Assembly (NCBI GenBank): GCA_963837155.1
Contig: CAWIMB010000002.1
Span: 62,001 to 126,000 of the forward strand
Direction of reading: 5' to 3'
DNA: 64,000 bases
Origin: DASQHW01 sp963837155
GTDB taxonomy: Bacteria; Actinomycetota; Acidimicrobiia; IMCC26256; PALSA-610
Shown here: in pieces, positions 42,194 to 51,048 of the stretch
Numbering within the stretch: the stretch's first letter is position 1
How the letters are laid out: each line of letters starts with the position of its first letter
Notes under the pieces: generated by a model
The model's input: the letters and a program-made list of their open reading frames with translations, nothing else
What the model was told of the DNA's origin: nothing
Databases searched by the model: none
Program-made: the position numbers and the translations under genes

Positions 42194-43588
42194 TTACTTG
42201 ACCTCCTCGACCACGACGCGGACCTCGGCATCGACCAGCTGTTTGTCGACGAGGGTCGGCCAGATCGACAACAGCTCGGTCGCACTCCCGCCGCCACCGC
42301 GTCCCGCGCCGGTCATGCCCGCCGGGGGCGCCGACAGTGTGAGCGGCACCAGCTCGCGCCCCACGAGCCCCGCCGTTCGCTGATCGTCGCACCGCCACGC
42401 CACGCGCAGCACGCACTCCGGTGGCTCGCAATCGCCCTCGCTCGCCGGCGCCGGCGCCGGAACGGTCGGGCCGCCGAGTGCGTCGACACCCCAGTACTCG
42501 ACGCACCACTCGTCGACGTGCAAGCCCGCCATCTCGACGCGTTTCATGAGAATCGCGGCGGTGGCCTTCGCCTTCTCGGGTGCGTCCGGCCACGAGAACG
42601 CGACGCGCGCCTCGCCCGCCCAGCCCGCGTGCGACGCGAGCAGCAACTTGTACGTGTCGGTCGCGGGACGTCCGCGCACCTCCGTGATGCGGACCCGATC
42701 GTCGGGCAAGTCTTCGAAATGGGCGGACGTGAAGTCGGCGACGACGTCCGGGGCGATGTAGCGAGCGGGGTCGTGCACCTCGTACAGCAGTTGATGGCGC
42801 AACGTGTCGGTACTCACGCGACCGCCGGATCCGGCCGGCTTCGAGATCACCGCCGTGCCGTCGGCGTCGACGGTCGCGATCGGATACGGCAGGTCCCACG
42901 GATGCGGCAGCGCCCACCAGTCGCCCGAATAGTTGCCGCCCAGGCTCTGGCCCGAGCACTCCAACAAGTGTCCGACGACGATGCCGGCTGCCAGCCGATC
43001 CCAGTCGTCCCACGCCCAACCGTGCGCGTGGGCGCAGGCGGCAAGGAACAACGATGCGTCGGCGACGCGGCCGGTGATCACCACATCAGCACCCTCGGCG
43101 AGCGCGTCCGCGATCGGTCGCGCGCCCAGGTACGCCGACGCGAACAACGCAGGAGCGGGGAACGCGGAGAACGGCTCGGCCGTGTCGAGGTGCGCGAACG
43201 CTTGACCCTGGTCGTGCAACTTCGCCAGGCGCGCCAACAGGTCGTCGCCGACGACCGTCGCGATCTTGATGCCGGTGACGCTGAGCTGGCGAGCAGTCTC
43301 GATCGCGACCCGGCCTGCCGCCGTGGGGTTGATCCCACCTGCGTTGGTGATCACCTTCGTTCTGCCATCCGCGACGAACGGCAACGCGCGCGCGAGGTAC
43401 AGAGGAAGGTCGCGGGTGTAGCCGCGGGCTTCGTCGCGCTGCCGGTCCTTCTGCAGGATCGCAAGCGTCAACTCGGCTAACGCTTCCAGGCACAGGTAGT
43501 CGACACCGTCGGCGAGCAACGCGTCGACGGCCGCCGGCGTGTCGCCGTAGAACCCCTGGCCCCCTGCGACGGTGACCGGCTCGGACAT
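42194..43588 (-). CDS. AtuA-like (DUF1446) protein core
   Basis: The 464-residue protein fits the AtuA/DUF1446 family: AGGQGFYGDTPAAVDALL at the start, the DYLCLEALAELTLAILQKD segment, and the GGINPTAAGRVAI region. In Pseudomonas, AtuA is part of acyclic terpene (citronellol/geranyl-CoA) breakdown, where its exact reaction is not settled. No other atu genes are nearby, so the pathway here is unknown. ATG 43588 is the start. Confidence 0.82.
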   Translation of the reverse strand: MSEPVTVAGGQGFYGDTPAAVDALLADGVDYLCLEALAELTLAILQKDRQRDEARGYTRDLPLYLARALPFVADGRTKVITNAGGINPTAAGRVAIETARQLSVTGIKIATVVGDDLLARLAKLHDQGQAFAHLDTAEPFSAFPAPALFASAYLGARPIADALAEGADVVITGRVADASLFLAACAHAHGWAWDDWDRLAAGIVVGHLLECSGQSLGGNYSGDWWALPHPWDLPYPIATVDADGTAVISKPAGSGGRVSTDTLRHQLLYEVHDPARYIAPDVVADFTSAHFEDLPDDRVRITEVRGRPATDTYKLLLASHAGWAGEARVAFSWPDAPEKAKATAAILMKRVEMAGLHVDEWCVEYWGVDALGGPTVPAPAPASEGDCEPPECVLRVAWRCDDQRTAGLVGRELVPLTLSAPPAGMTGAGRGGGGSATELLSIWPTLVDKQLVDAEVRVVVEEVK

Positions 43589-43729
43589 GCCGCCGAACGG
43601 TACTGCGTCCTGACCCGCGGCGAGCGGCCAACGTGATTTGCACGCCGGACGACCAATCCTCGTGTCCGCACAGATTCGTACAGGGGCAGGTCTGCCGCAT
43701 CGACGCGGCGTTGCATGGAGGAGGCAGAA

Positions 43730-43861
43730 ATGAGGCGGACACGCCTACGACTTATTTTCGGCATGGCGGTCCTGATGGCAGCCTCCGGCTCACGCGGCAC
43801 CAAGACCATCACCGTGACCAGGGGCGGCCAGTCGGCGACGTGCACGGTCACCGTCGGCTGA
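43730..43861 (+). CDS. Possible 43-aa exported peptide
   Basis: An ATG at 43730, preceded by GGAGG in ATGGAGGAGGCAGAA, opens a frame of 43 codons. The product begins MRRTRLRLIFGMAVLMAASG, a typical short signal peptide, followed by a threonine-rich tail (TKTITVTRGGQSATCTVTVG). It lies in a 308-bp gap between the AtuA-like gene and the amidase gene. The short mature part with one cysteine could be a small secreted peptide or a degenerate remnant of a larger gene. Confidence 0.4.
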   Translation: MRRTRLRLIFGMAVLMAASGSRGTKTITVTRGGQSATCTVTVG

Positions 43862-43896
43862 ACCGATACTGATTCCCTGCGTTCGTACGCGGCTTC

Positions 43897-45327
43897 CTAT
43901 GCGTGCAGCGGTGGACGGCGCTCGGCCCACGGCAGCGCTTGTTCGAGCTGAGCTGCCAATCGGATCATCAGGTCTTCCCGGTGCGGCGCCCCAACGAGTT
44001 GCACGCCGACCGGGAGTCCCGCCGGCGTCCAGTGGACCGGCACCGACATCGCGGGCTGGCCCGTGATGTTGAACGGCGCGGTGAAGATCGCGAACGGTAA
44101 CAAGCGCGTGCCGCCGGTCTCGGGCCGGATGAGGTCGCCGAGCTCGGGCGGCGGCTCCGCGCACGTCGGCGTGAGCAGCATGTCGAAGCCTTCGTCGGGC
44201 CACCATGAGATCGCGCGGCGCGTCCATGCGTGCATCTTCGAGAGGGCGCGCAGGTAATGCGCGGCGTCGATCGCGGTGCCCGCTTGGGCATTTGCCCATG
44301 TGCCTGGCTCCACGTCTTCCTCCGTCACGGGCTTCCCGGCCAAGGCTTCGATCTCGAGGAGGTCGGCGTGGGTCGCGGCCGACATGGCCGCGAAGAACGT
44401 CTCGAGGATGGCTGTGTCATCGAGTGCCGGCACGACTGCCTGCTCAACCGAATGGCCGAGCGATTGCAACAGCGAGGCGGCCCGTTCGACTGCGGTGATG
44501 CAGTCGGCGTCGACCTCGGCGAGGCCGAGCGGCGCACTCGTCCGCACGCCGATGCGCAGCTTGCCGGGCTCGGCGCCGACTTCCCCGGCGTACGCGCGTG
44601 CCGGCGGAGGCGCGGTGTACCAGTCGCCGGTCATGTAGCCCTGCAACACGTCGAGTACCGCAGCGCTGTCGCGCACGGTACGCGTCACGACGTGGCGGCT
44701 GACGAGGCCCGCCCATCCTTCGGATTCGTTGGGGCCAAGCGACACGCGCCCACGGGTCGGCTTCAGGCCGAAGAGCGCGCAGTGGCTCGCGGGAACGCGA
44801 ATCGATCCACCGCCATCGCCCGCGTGCGCGACCGGAACCATGCCGCTCGCGACTGCGGCCGCGGATCCGCCGCTCGAGCCGCCCGGGCTGTGCGCGGTGT
44901 TCCACGGGTTGTGCGTCGGCCCGTACGCCTCCGGTTCGGTCGTCGTCATCAACCCGAGCTCGGGCGTGTTCGTCTTACCGACGATGACGAATCCGGCCTG
45001 CTCCAGCTTCTCGAAGAGGAAGCTCGTCGTCGGCGCGATGTAGTTGCGCGCCTTCAACAACTTGTTGCCGGCGTGGTACGGCGCGCCGGCGAGCGTGCCG
45101 TCGAGATCCTTCACGACGATCGGCACGCCGGCGAATGGGCCGTCCGGCAACTTCCCACTCGCGGCCGCGCGCGCCCGGTCGAACAGCGGATGGATCACCG
45201 CATTTAGGTCGCCGTTGAGCTTCTCGATGCGCGCGATCGCGGCGTCGACAAGCTCCAGCGGCGATGCGGTGCCGCTCCGGACGAGATCGGCTTGGGCAGT
45301 TGCGTCGAGCGCGGCGAGATCAGCCAT
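43897..45327 (-). CDS. Amidase-signature-family hydrolase
   Basis: The 476-residue protein has the amidase signature: the catalytic lysine in GVPIVVKDLDGTL, and the Ser-cisSer part in HSPGGSSGGSAAAVASGMVPVAHAGDGGGSIRVPAS (in pieces). The C-terminal part has FTAPFNITGQPAMSVPVHWT, typical of small-molecule amidases. The substrate could be a small amide, nitrile-derived or otherwise; it is not GatA, which is longer in its tail and would sit near gatB. The start ATG 45327 gives the usual N-terminus. Confidence 0.9.
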   Translation of the reverse strand: MADLAALDATAQADLVRSGTASPLELVDAAIARIEKLNGDLNAVIHPLFDRARAAASGKLPDGPFAGVPIVVKDLDGTLAGAPYHAGNKLLKARNYIAPTTSFLFEKLEQAGFVIVGKTNTPELGLMTTTEPEAYGPTHNPWNTAHSPGGSSGGSAAAVASGMVPVAHAGDGGGSIRVPASHCALFGLKPTRGRVSLGPNESEGWAGLVSRHVVTRTVRDSAAVLDVLQGYMTGDWYTAPPPARAYAGEVGAEPGKLRIGVRTSAPLGLAEVDADCITAVERAASLLQSLGHSVEQAVVPALDDTAILETFFAAMSAATHADLLEIEALAGKPVTEEDVEPGTWANAQAGTAIDAAHYLRALSKMHAWTRRAISWWPDEGFDMLLTPTCAEPPPELGDLIRPETGGTRLLPFAIFTAPFNITGQPAMSVPVHWTPAGLPVGVQLVGAPHREDLMIRLAAQLEQALPWAERRPPLHA

Positions 45328-45363
45328 GGCGGAACGGTACCGCGACACCTACGCTCTCGGCTC

Positions 45364-45961
45364 GTGGGGGCGTTGCTGTACGGGCCGGTGCACGGCTTCA
45401 TGGTGTGGAACCTGTTGCTCGCCGCGGTTCCGGTTGCGCTCGCCCTCGTGTTGTTCCGGCGGCGCGGTCGCCGGTCGTTCGTGTGGTGGTGCGGACTCGG
45501 CGCATGGGTGTTGTTCCTGCCGAACGCGCCGTACGTGCTCACCGACGTCGTGCATCTGGTCGACGACGTGCAAGCGGCACCGTCGCGACTCGCGCGCGTA
45601 CGAGATCCTCGGTGTGTACGGCGCGTTCTTCGCGGCCGGGCTCGCGTCCTATGTGATCTCGCTCCAGCTCTTCCGCTGGTTCATGCACCGCGTCGCACCG
45701 TCGCGGATCGTCGCACCGGTGATGCTGGCGCTACACGGCCTCTGCGTGGTCGCGATGTACGTCGGTCGCGTCGTGCGGCTCAACAGCTGGGACGCGGTGC
45801 TCGCTCCTGGCGCGGTCGCGGCCTCGGTCCTCCGGGTGCCGCGTCCGTCGACCGTGGTGCTGCTCGCGTTGATGTTCCTCGTCGTCGGTGCGGGTGCGTT
45901 CGTCACCGCTGCCGTCGGCGAGAAGATCCTCGCGCACCTTCGGCGCCTGGCCTCTCAGTAA
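45364..45961 (+). CDS. DUF1361 membrane protein (frameshifted)
   Basis: Several membrane segments are visible: MVWNLLLAAVPVALALVLF, FVWWCGLGAWVLFLPNAPYVLTDVVHLV, then in a second frame GVYGAFFAAGLASYVISLQLF and VVLLALMFLVVGAGAFVTAAV. The pattern (PNAPYVLTD) marks DUF1361. An extra base at about 45597 in a GCGCGCG run joins the two frames to about 198 residues. Function unknown. The start GTG 45364 lies 36 bp from the divergent amidase, and the 3' end overlaps the convergent DSD1-like gene by 7 bp. Confidence 0.75.
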
Positions 45962-46965
45962 CCCCACCCGCGCAGATCGACCGGCCATTCGTCGACGACC
46001 TCGGCATCGAGGCCGGGCCCGGCGGCGATGTGCATGCGCTCGTGCAGCGCAATCGTCGGGTCGACGTGCGCGGGCCATACGACGACGCGGTCACCGGCGC
46101 GCACGGTCGTGTTCGGCGCGAACGTGAGGTGCTCGTCCGAGCAGAACCACACGGTGCCGTCTTCAACGGTTGGATTGCCGTGGTCCATGCTGTGCGCCTT
46201 GATGCCGCAATCGGCCACGGCCCATTGGTCGCCGGCGTGAATCACCGTTGCCACGATCACCAACGCGGGAACGAACGGGAGCTCGAGCTTCGAGTACGCG
46301 GTGTCCATGAGCGCGTAGGAGCCGGCTTGGATCTCGGTTGCGACGGTGTTGATGTCGTACGTGCCGGTGCCGCCGGCCGAGACGATGTCGCCGCCGACGT
46401 CCGCGTGCGCGGCGAGCAGCTGCTTCATTGCGGCGTCGGTCTGCTCGACCCGCTCCTTGCGGTCCTCGAGTCCGACGACGTGGCCCTCGTATCCCATGAC
46501 GCCGCGCACCGTGAGACCTGCGTCGCGCGCGCGTTCGGCGAGAGCCGCGGCGCCGCCGGGCGAACAACCGCAGCGCGGCATACCGACGTTGACATCGATG
46601 AGCACTTCGCGGATGCCATTGGCGGCAGCCGCGCGCACCGTCTCGTCGCTGTCGACCGCAACGGTGACGCGGGCCCCGCAATCAGCCATCGCCCGCAGCC
46701 GGGACGCGTCGACGGTCTCGTTCGCCAGCAGGAGATCGGCGCCCAGCCCCGCGCGACTCATCCCGACGACTTCGTGCGGCGTCGCGCACGTGAACCCCAT
46801 GTGGCCGCGCGCGGCTTGCTCGCGTGCGAGCGCGGTGCATTTGTGGGCCTTCACGTGCGGGCGCAACCGCGATCCGGGCAGCGCGCCGGTCATCGTGTCG
46901 AGGTTGTATGTCAAGCCGTGGCTGTCGACGACCAGCGCGGGAGTCGGGAGGTCGGCAACCCGCAT
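45955..46965 (-). CDS. PLP-dependent DSD1/D-threonine-aldolase-type enzyme
   Basis: The 336-residue protein has the alanine-racemase-type N-terminal barrel (LRPHVKAHKCTALAREQ with the PLP lysine) and a C-terminal D-serine-dehydratase-like domain (CGIKAHSMDHGNP, SDEHLTFAP, HERMHIA). This is the DSD1/D-threonine-aldolase-type group, which acts on D-amino acids with a metal. The exact substrate is unknown. ATG 46965 overlaps the stop of the beta-lactamase-like gene upstream (TAATG), so they are coupled. Confidence 0.82.
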   Translation of the reverse strand: MRVADLPTPALVVDSHGLTYNLDTMTGALPGSRLRPHVKAHKCTALAREQAARGHMGFTCATPHEVVGMSRAGLGADLLLANETVDASRLRAMADCGARVTVAVDSDETVRAAAANGIREVLIDVNVGMPRCGCSPGGAAALAERARDAGLTVRGVMGYEGHVVGLEDRKERVEQTDAAMKQLLAAHADVGGDIVSAGGTGTYDINTVATEIQAGSYALMDTAYSKLELPFVPALVIVATVIHAGDQWAVADCGIKAHSMDHGNPTVEDGTVWFCSDEHLTFAPNTTVRAGDRVVVWPAHVDPTIALHERMHIAAGPGLDAEVVDEWPVDLRGWGY

Positions 46966-47765
46966 TACGAGCCCCATGCCTCGTAGAGCAGATTGCCGAC
47001 GGCGCCGGCAGTCTGTGGTCCGACACCGTCGGGGCTCAGCAGGTCGCTCAAGTCACTTGCCATGAACGCGGCGACCCACGCCGCGTTGTCGGTCTCGAAC
47101 AGCCCTGAGTCGATGTAGATGCCGGGATCCCAGCCGGTCTTGTTGTAGATCCGCACGGGCATCGCGAAGCCCCAGTCGACGGTGATATTCGCGTGGGGCA
47201 ACGAGCGCGGCAGGCCTTCGACGAACTGTTGACGAAAGAGGATCTTCCGGCAACGTTCGTCCAGGTGCGCGTAGACGGTCGCGAGATCGCGCGGCGTCGA
47301 CGTGGCGAACGGCTGCCAGTCGTCGGGAGTCTCGGTCTGTCTGCTGAACGACGGGTTCATTCGGGCCGACGGCATGCCGAGTGCCGTCATCGTTTCGTTC
47401 ACGGCCTCGGGCCCACCGACCGCGCGGACGAGGAGATCTGTGGCGGTGTTGTCGGAGACGATGATCATCAAGAACGCAAGGTCGTCGAGCGTCGGCTGTA
47501 GTCCGGGTTCGAGATAGCGCAACACGCCGCTGCCCCTTGCGAGATCCTCCGGCTCGATCGTGACCCGACGTGCAGGATCGCATGTGCCGGCTTCGACCAG
47601 GCGCGAGTAGTGCACCAAGACGAACGTCTTGGCCGCGCTCGCGGTGTCCATCACACGATCGGCGCCGACGCCGGCGACCTCGTTCGTCTCGAGTTTCCTC
47701 GCGTACACCCCGAACGTCCCCTTCCGTGCTTCGAACAGCGAGCGGAGGTCGTCGGTCAGCGGCAT
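46965..47765 (-). CDS. Class A beta-lactamase-like serine hydrolase
   Basis: The 266-residue protein contains the three motifs of the penicillin-binding-protein/class A fold: SxxK (S43-A-A-K46), SDN (S104-D-N), and KTG (K209-T-G211). There is no signal peptide, unlike exported beta-lactamases, so a cytoplasmic peptidase or esterase role is more likely than drug resistance. No omega-loop glutamate in a typical context was seen. ATG 47765 was chosen. It is coupled with the DSD1-like gene; the pair may act on D-amino acids or peptides derived from cell wall, an inference only. Confidence 0.8.
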   Translation of the reverse strand: MPLTDDLRSLFEARKGTFGVYARKLETNEVAGVGADRVMDTASAAKTFVLVHYSRLVEAGTCDPARRVTIEPEDLARGSGVLRYLEPGLQPTLDDLAFLMIIVSDNTATDLLVRAVGGPEAVNETMTALGMPSARMNPSFSRQTETPDDWQPFATSTPRDLATVYAHLDERCRKILFRQQFVEGLPRSLPHANITVDWGFAMPVRIYNKTGWDPGIYIDSGLFETDNAAWVAAFMASDLSDLLSPDGVGPQTAGAVGNLLYEAWGS

Positions 47766-47781
47766 TGCGCGAGGATGGCAC

Positions 47782-48150
47782 GTGTCCCCGACGCCTGCCG
47801 AAGCCCGCACGCCGACCGATCGCGATTGGCACACGCAGGAGTTGCCTCCGACGCCGCAGCGCGACTTCCTCATCCCCGCCCATCGGTGGGTCGAGGCGCC
47901 GGGCGAGCTGCGATCCCTCGGTGCGGACCTCGGCATCGAGCTCGTCGCGTACAAGCGGCGCATCGGCCGGTACCTGCTGTGGCGCGCCGGTCCGGCGAGC
48001 CATGCCGATGCGCGGTACATGGCAATCGCAAGCGACGATCTCGACCGGCGCTTCACGTTTCGGCTGTTTCCCGACGGCACAGGCGAAGGCGCCGCGCCCG
48101 ACGGCCAGGTTCACAGCGCGCTTCCGTACCTGGAAGGAATCTCTTCGTGA
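47782..48150 (+). CDS. Hypothetical protein coupled to a methyltransferase
   Basis: The 122-residue protein starts at GTG 47782, preceded by GAGGA. It opens PTPAEARTPTDRDWHTQELP, then has a strand-rich core (ELVAYKRRIGRYLLWRAGP, RRFTFRLFPDG). No family was recognised. Its stop overlaps the methyltransferase start (GTGA), which supports a real gene and shared function. The start lies 16 bp from the divergent beta-lactamase-like gene. Confidence 0.6.
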   Translation: MSPTPAEARTPTDRDWHTQELPPTPQRDFLIPAHRWVEAPGELRSLGADLGIELVAYKRRIGRYLLWRAGPASHADARYMAIASDDLDRRFTFRLFPDGTGEGAAPDGQVHSALPYLEGISS

Positions 48151-48911
48151 CGATGCCTGACAATCCGTTCGCGGCAACCGACGTCGGTGTGCTGTACGCC
48201 CGGGGCCGTCCGTTCCATCATCCGCGATCGCTCGCACGGATCCGCGCGATTGTCGGCGACGACCCGTTGCAGCGCGCGCTCGATGTGGCGTGCGGCACCG
48301 GGATGTCGACGGTTGCTCTCGCCGCGCATGCGCCGGTAGTCGCCGGCATCGACGCGTCCCCGGAGATGCTGCGCGCCGCTCGGCCCGCGGAAGGCGTGTG
48401 CTACATGCTTGCGAGCGCGGAGCGGTTGCCGTTCGCGGACGACACCGTCGACGCGGTGACGTGTTGCTCGGGTGTGCACTGGTTCGACCAGCAGCGTTTC
48501 TTCACCGAGTTGCGGCGCGTCTTGCACCACGACGGCTGGGTCGGCCTCTACGACCACTACTTCCTCGGCGAGATGGTCGACGTCCCGGCCTTCACGGAGT
48601 GGACGCGCGCGGCCTTCGAGACGTATCCGCTGCCGGACCGCAATCTGCAGGTCGGTGACCCGCGGTCGTTGACGCCTGATGGCTTCGAGAAGATCGGTGA
48701 CGAGTTCTTCGGCGACGACATCGAGATGACCCACGACGGGTTCGCCGACTATCAGCTGACGATCAGCAACTTCGTGGCCGCCGCGGAACGCGGCACGCCC
48801 CGAACCGAGCTGCGTGCGTGGGTGCTCGAATCGACCGCGCCGCTGTTCGAGGGCGCGACCACACGCGTCTTGCGCTTCCTGGGTTCGATCACCTGCCTAC
48901 GACCCACGTAG
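48147..48911 (+). CDS. SAM-dependent methyltransferase (UbiE/BioC-type fold)
   Basis: The 254-residue protein has motif I ALDVACGTGMSTVALA, the acidic loop VAGIDASPEMLRAARP, and the later strand DAVTCCSGVHWFD that is common in small-molecule methyltransferases. I used GTG 48147, overlapping the stop of the upstream gene; ATG 48153 is the alternative. The substrate is unknown, and it is not the menG gene, which lies at 57028. Its 3' end overlaps menE by 15 bp. Confidence 0.8.
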   Translation: MTMPDNPFAATDVGVLYARGRPFHHPRSLARIRAIVGDDPLQRALDVACGTGMSTVALAAHAPVVAGIDASPEMLRAARPAEGVCYMLASAERLPFADDTVDAVTCCSGVHWFDQQRFFTELRRVLHHDGWVGLYDHYFLGEMVDVPAFTEWTRAAFETYPLPDRNLQVGDPRSLTPDGFEKIGDEFFGDDIEMTHDGFADYQLTISNFVAAAERGTPRTELRAWVLESTAPLFEGATTRVLRFLGSITCLRPT

Positions 48912-50033
48912 CAGCCGTCGCAACGGCTTCCCACTGCCCGTCCGCGGGATCGCATCCAGCACCCGGACCTCACGCGGCAGCTTCGGCGCGCTGAGCCGGA
49001 CCCGGGCAAAGTCCCGCAGGATCTCGACCGAAGGCGCGGTCGCGCCGGCGGCCGGCACGACGAACGCGACCACGCGCTCACCCCACTCGTCATCGGGCGT
49101 ACCGACGACGCAAACATCGTTGATATCGGGGTGGGCCGCGAGGACAGCTTCGACCTCGGTCGGGCTCACGTTCACCCCTCCCGTGATCACGAAATCCTTC
49201 AAGCGGTCGATGACGAGCAGCCGGCCGTCGTCGAAGGCCCCGACATCGCCGGTATGAAACCAGCGGTCGGCGTCGAGCACCTCGGCGGTGCGCGCCGCGT
49301 CAAGGCGGTAGCCGCGCATCACCATCTCGCCCCGCACGAGGATCTCGCCGTCGGCCGCAAGTCGCACGTCAGCACCTTCGATCGGGACGCCGTTGAGCGC
49401 GACGCCACTCCACGTCTCCGACAAGCCATACGCGTCAACGATCGTGACGCCGCGTGCTTCGGCCTCTTGTCGAAGTGCGGGCGGGCACGGCGCGCCGCCG
49501 ACGATCACGCGCCGGAACTCCTGGAGCGGCGCACGCGCGTCGAGCAGCCGGCGCAGCGCGGTCGGCACGAGTGACACGATCGTCGTGCCCTCGGCGCGCG
49601 GCGATGCCGCAACGCGTTCGAGGTCGAACGTCTCGTGCACGGTGTACGGCACGCCGGTGACGTACGAGCGCGCCAGGATGCCGAGGCTGGCGACGTGATG
49701 GAGCGGAAGGCACGCGAGCCAGCGGTCTCCCGGACCGGCGCCGACGCCTTCCGAGTAGCCGCGGCCCATGACCTCCATGCCGGTGCGTGTCAGCTCGGCG
49801 CCTTTCGGCTCGCCCGCGGTCCCGCTGGTGACGACGACGGCCGCGGTGTCCGCGGGCACCGGCACGCGGCCCGGCTGCAACTGCTCGACGAGGAGGTCGA
49901 GTTCGGGACGGGCCAGCTTCGGATTGAGCGGGAGGATCGCCTTGCCGTCGTCCCACGCGCGCCCGACTGCGTCGGCGAGCTCCCGGCCCGCGCCGACGAC
50001 CGCAACGAGCTCGGTTTCGTCCGCGGCCGGCAT
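48897..50033 (-). CDS. menE: o-Succinylbenzoate-CoA ligase (short form)
   Basis: MenE activates o-succinylbenzoate with ATP and CoA. The 378-residue protein is shorter than most AMP-binding enzymes, like actinobacterial MenE. It has the ATP motif VVVTSGTAGEPKGAEL, YGLSETWSG, the FHTGDVGAFDDG hinge region and the C-terminal catalytic lysine in RTGSGKPLRRLL. It is identified as MenE mainly because of its short length and the surrounding men genes; another acyl-CoA ligase role cannot be ruled out from sequence alone. ATG 50033 lies 63 bp from the divergent menB. Confidence 0.87.
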   Translation of the reverse strand: MPAADETELVAVVGAGRELADAVGRAWDDGKAILPLNPKLARPELDLLVEQLQPGRVPVPADTAAVVVTSGTAGEPKGAELTRTGMEVMGRGYSEGVGAGPGDRWLACLPLHHVASLGILARSYVTGVPYTVHETFDLERVAASPRAEGTTIVSLVPTALRRLLDARAPLQEFRRVIVGGAPCPPALRQEAEARGVTIVDAYGLSETWSGVALNGVPIEGADVRLAADGEILVRGEMVMRGYRLDAARTAEVLDADRWFHTGDVGAFDDGRLLVIDRLKDFVITGGVNVSPTEVEAVLAAHPDINDVCVVGTPDDEWGERVVAFVVPAAGATAPSVEILRDFARVRLSAPKLPREVRVLDAIPRTGSGKPLRRLLRGS

Positions 50034-50050
50034 CGTCGGTACCCTAACCG

Positions 50051-50072
50051 TAGGAGTGATCGCTCCCAGAAT
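50051..50072. promoter_or_regulatory. Shared men operator, site 1 (menE-menB gap)
   Basis: TAGGAGTG-N3-GCTCCCAGAAT, identical at 20 of 22 positions to 58637-58658 near the other men operon. The core GGAG-N6-CTCC is an inverted repeat. It lies 24 bp upstream of menB and close to the menE start, so it could control both. The cognate regulator is unknown; the MerR protein at 57727-58503 is a candidate. Confidence 0.6.
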
Positions 50073-50096
50073 GACTGCTCCCGCGTAGGAGGTCTC

Positions 50097-50945
50097 ATGG
50101 GGACCAGCACCGAGATCCGGCCCGGCGCCGACTGGAAGCCGCAGACGCCCGACGGCTTCAGTGACGTCGCCTACGACACGGCCGACGGCATCGCCAAGAT
50201 CACGATCTGCCGGCCCGAGGTGCGCAACGCATTCCGCCCCCGCACGCTGTTCGAGCTCCGCGACGCGTTCGAGATCGCGCGCGACGATCCCGAGATCGGG
50301 GTGATCATCCTCACCGGCGAGGGACCGGACGCGTTCTGTTCGGGTGGCGACCAACGCGTGCGCGGCGATGACGGCTACCGCGACGACAAAGGCATCGGCC
50401 GCTTGAACGTGCTCGATCTCCAGGTGCAGATGCGCCGCTTGCCCAAACCGATCATCGCGATGGTTGCGGGCTATGCGATCGGTGGTGGCCACGTGCTGCA
50501 CGTGGTGTGTGACCTCACGATCGCTGCGGACAATGCCCGCTTCGGCCAGACCGGTCCCCGCGTCGGCAGTTTCGACGGTGGCTACGGGTCCGGGCTGCTC
50601 GCGCGCATCGTCGGCCAGAAGAAGGCGCGCGAGATCTGGTACCTGTGCGAGCAGTACGACGCGCAGGCCGCGGCTGACATGGGGCTGGTCAACAAGGTCG
50701 TTCCCCTCGCGGACCTGGAAACCGAGACGGTCGCGTGGGCACGTCGCATGCTGCAGCACTCGCCGCTCGCGCTGCGCATGCTGAAGGCATCGCTGAACGC
50801 GGCGGACGACGGTCTCGCCGGCATCCAGCAACTCGCCGGTGACGCGACGCTCCTCTACTACATGAGCGAGGAAGCCCAGGAGGGCAAGAACGCCTACCTG
50901 GAGAAGCGCACCCCCGCGTTCGACCAGTATCCGAAGCGCCCGTGA
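50097..50945 (+). CDS. menB: 1,4-Dihydroxy-2-naphthoyl-CoA synthase
   Basis: MenB closes the second ring of the naphthoquinone from o-succinylbenzoyl-CoA. The 282-residue crotonase-fold protein has the MenB hallmarks VRNAFRPRT, GPDAFCSGGDQRVRG, RVGSFDGGYGSG with LARIVGQKKAREIWY, and the C-terminal LLYYMSEEAQEGKNAYLEKR. ATG 50097 follows AGGAGG at good spacing. It begins the rightward part of the men cluster. Confidence 0.96.
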   Translation: MGTSTEIRPGADWKPQTPDGFSDVAYDTADGIAKITICRPEVRNAFRPRTLFELRDAFEIARDDPEIGVIILTGEGPDAFCSGGDQRVRGDDGYRDDKGIGRLNVLDLQVQMRRLPKPIIAMVAGYAIGGGHVLHVVCDLTIAADNARFGQTGPRVGSFDGGYGSGLLARIVGQKKAREIWYLCEQYDAQAAADMGLVNKVVPLADLETETVAWARRMLQHSPLALRMLKASLNAADDGLAGIQQLAGDATLLYYMSEEAQEGKNAYLEKRTPAFDQYPKRP

Positions 50946-50951
50946 TGCTTT

Positions 50952-51030
50952 GTCGCCCTCGCTGCGGGCCGGGATACCCGGCCCGCGGACGCTCGCCGCT
51001 CCGGCGAGTTCGCTCGCACTGCTCGCTCAC
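50952..51030. repeat. 79-bp repeat element, copy 1 (upstream of menA)
   Basis: 71 of 79 positions match 58512-58590, in the same orientation. It contains a perfect hairpin GCGGGCCGGG-ATA-CCCGGCCCGC (50964-50986). It fills the gap between menB and menA, and its 3' part has GCTCG repeats. It is REP-like; a shorter similar sequence at 6456-6533 may be a diverged copy. Confidence 0.75.
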
Positions 51031-51048
51031 CGCGTCGGGTGGCCCCGC

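Noticed and set aside
46965..47765. Class A beta-lactamase as a resistance gene
   Set aside because: No signal peptide and no typical omega-loop glutamate context; more likely a cytoplasmic serine hydrolase.
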